Source: a virus. Taken from it: a stretch of 28,259 nucleotides of DNA. The translations under genes were made by a program, and so were the position numbers. A model generated the notes under the pieces. That model worked only from the letters and a program-made list of their open reading frames with translations. It was not told the DNA's origin and made no database searches. The stretch lies in IMG/VR virus record IMGVR_UViG_3300045996_001487, positions 1-28,259 of that record, one strand, 5' to 3'. Positions 28,251-28,259 of this stretch are shown here, piece after piece (the first letter of the stretch is position 1; every line of letters begins with the position of its first letter).

Positions 28251-28259
28251 CGGTGGACC
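28251..28259. repeat. 9-bp terminal direct repeat, right copy (cos candidate)
   Basis: The final nine bases CGGTGGACC equal the first nine of the window. They lie 51 bases upstream of the terminase start. See the left copy for interpretation. Confidence 0.55.

Noticed and set aside
1-28259. The terminal 9-base repeat as prophage attL/attR
   Set aside because: The ends split HNH from terminase, not the integrase region; integrase-made ends would fall near int. A cos explanation fits better.

Overview
The window looks like an almost complete genome of a temperate, tailed (siphovirus-type) phage of a GC-rich actinobacterial host. The evidence is the very high GC content, frequent GTG starts, dense stop/start overlaps, and an HK97-type head module followed by a long-tail module with an 800-residue tape measure. 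A tyrosine integrase and an Xre-type repressor make it temperate. No mycolate esterase (LysB) is seen, so a host without a mycolic-acid layer is possible but not shown. All function calls come from reading motifs; no database search was run.

Layout, read on the minus strand from the right end: large terminase, a small Ig-like (Big_2) protein, a 28-residue ORF, portal, HK97 prohead protease, an 81-residue protein, HK97-fold major capsid, an IPT/TIG-domain protein, head-tail adaptor, tail terminator, major tail protein, a basic 148-residue protein, tape measure, minor tail protein, a fibre-like protein, two small proteins, an amidase endolysin, then small membrane and lipoprotein genes and the integrase (28199 down to 11321). 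Five more small minus-strand genes follow to 10238. A plus-strand operon of six genes (7943-10198) begins with the repressor and converges on them. A divergent minus-strand early operon (7757 down to 173) carries a double excisionase-like regulator, zinc proteins, two PD-(D/E)XK nucleases, a deoxyribosyltransferase-like protein, an HNH nuclease, a possible ssDNA-binding protein, a primase-polymerase/ATPase and, at the very end, a second HNH nuclease.

The two ends share an exact 9-base sequence and are flanked by the end HNH nuclease and the terminase, as expected at a cohesive-end (cos) site. The 172 non-coding bases at the left end hold helically phased repeats. The immunity switch is at 7758-7942, with a good leftward promoter and what looks like a leaderless repressor promoter. 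A likely attP with six integrase arm-type repeats lies upstream of the integrase (12451-12697); a degenerate tRNA-like element (10206-10281) is a competing att candidate. No non-coding gap exceeds about 190 bases, and no gap other than the ones described holds anything I recognise.

The most notable observations are a two-start miniature membrane protein with a ribosome site for each start, the duplicated 35-bp terminase end that frames the Ig-like gene and supplies a promoter -10, the tRNA-like element with a UUA anticodon loop, the arm-site array, the phased repeats at cos, and the repressor-led operon with two small membrane proteins.
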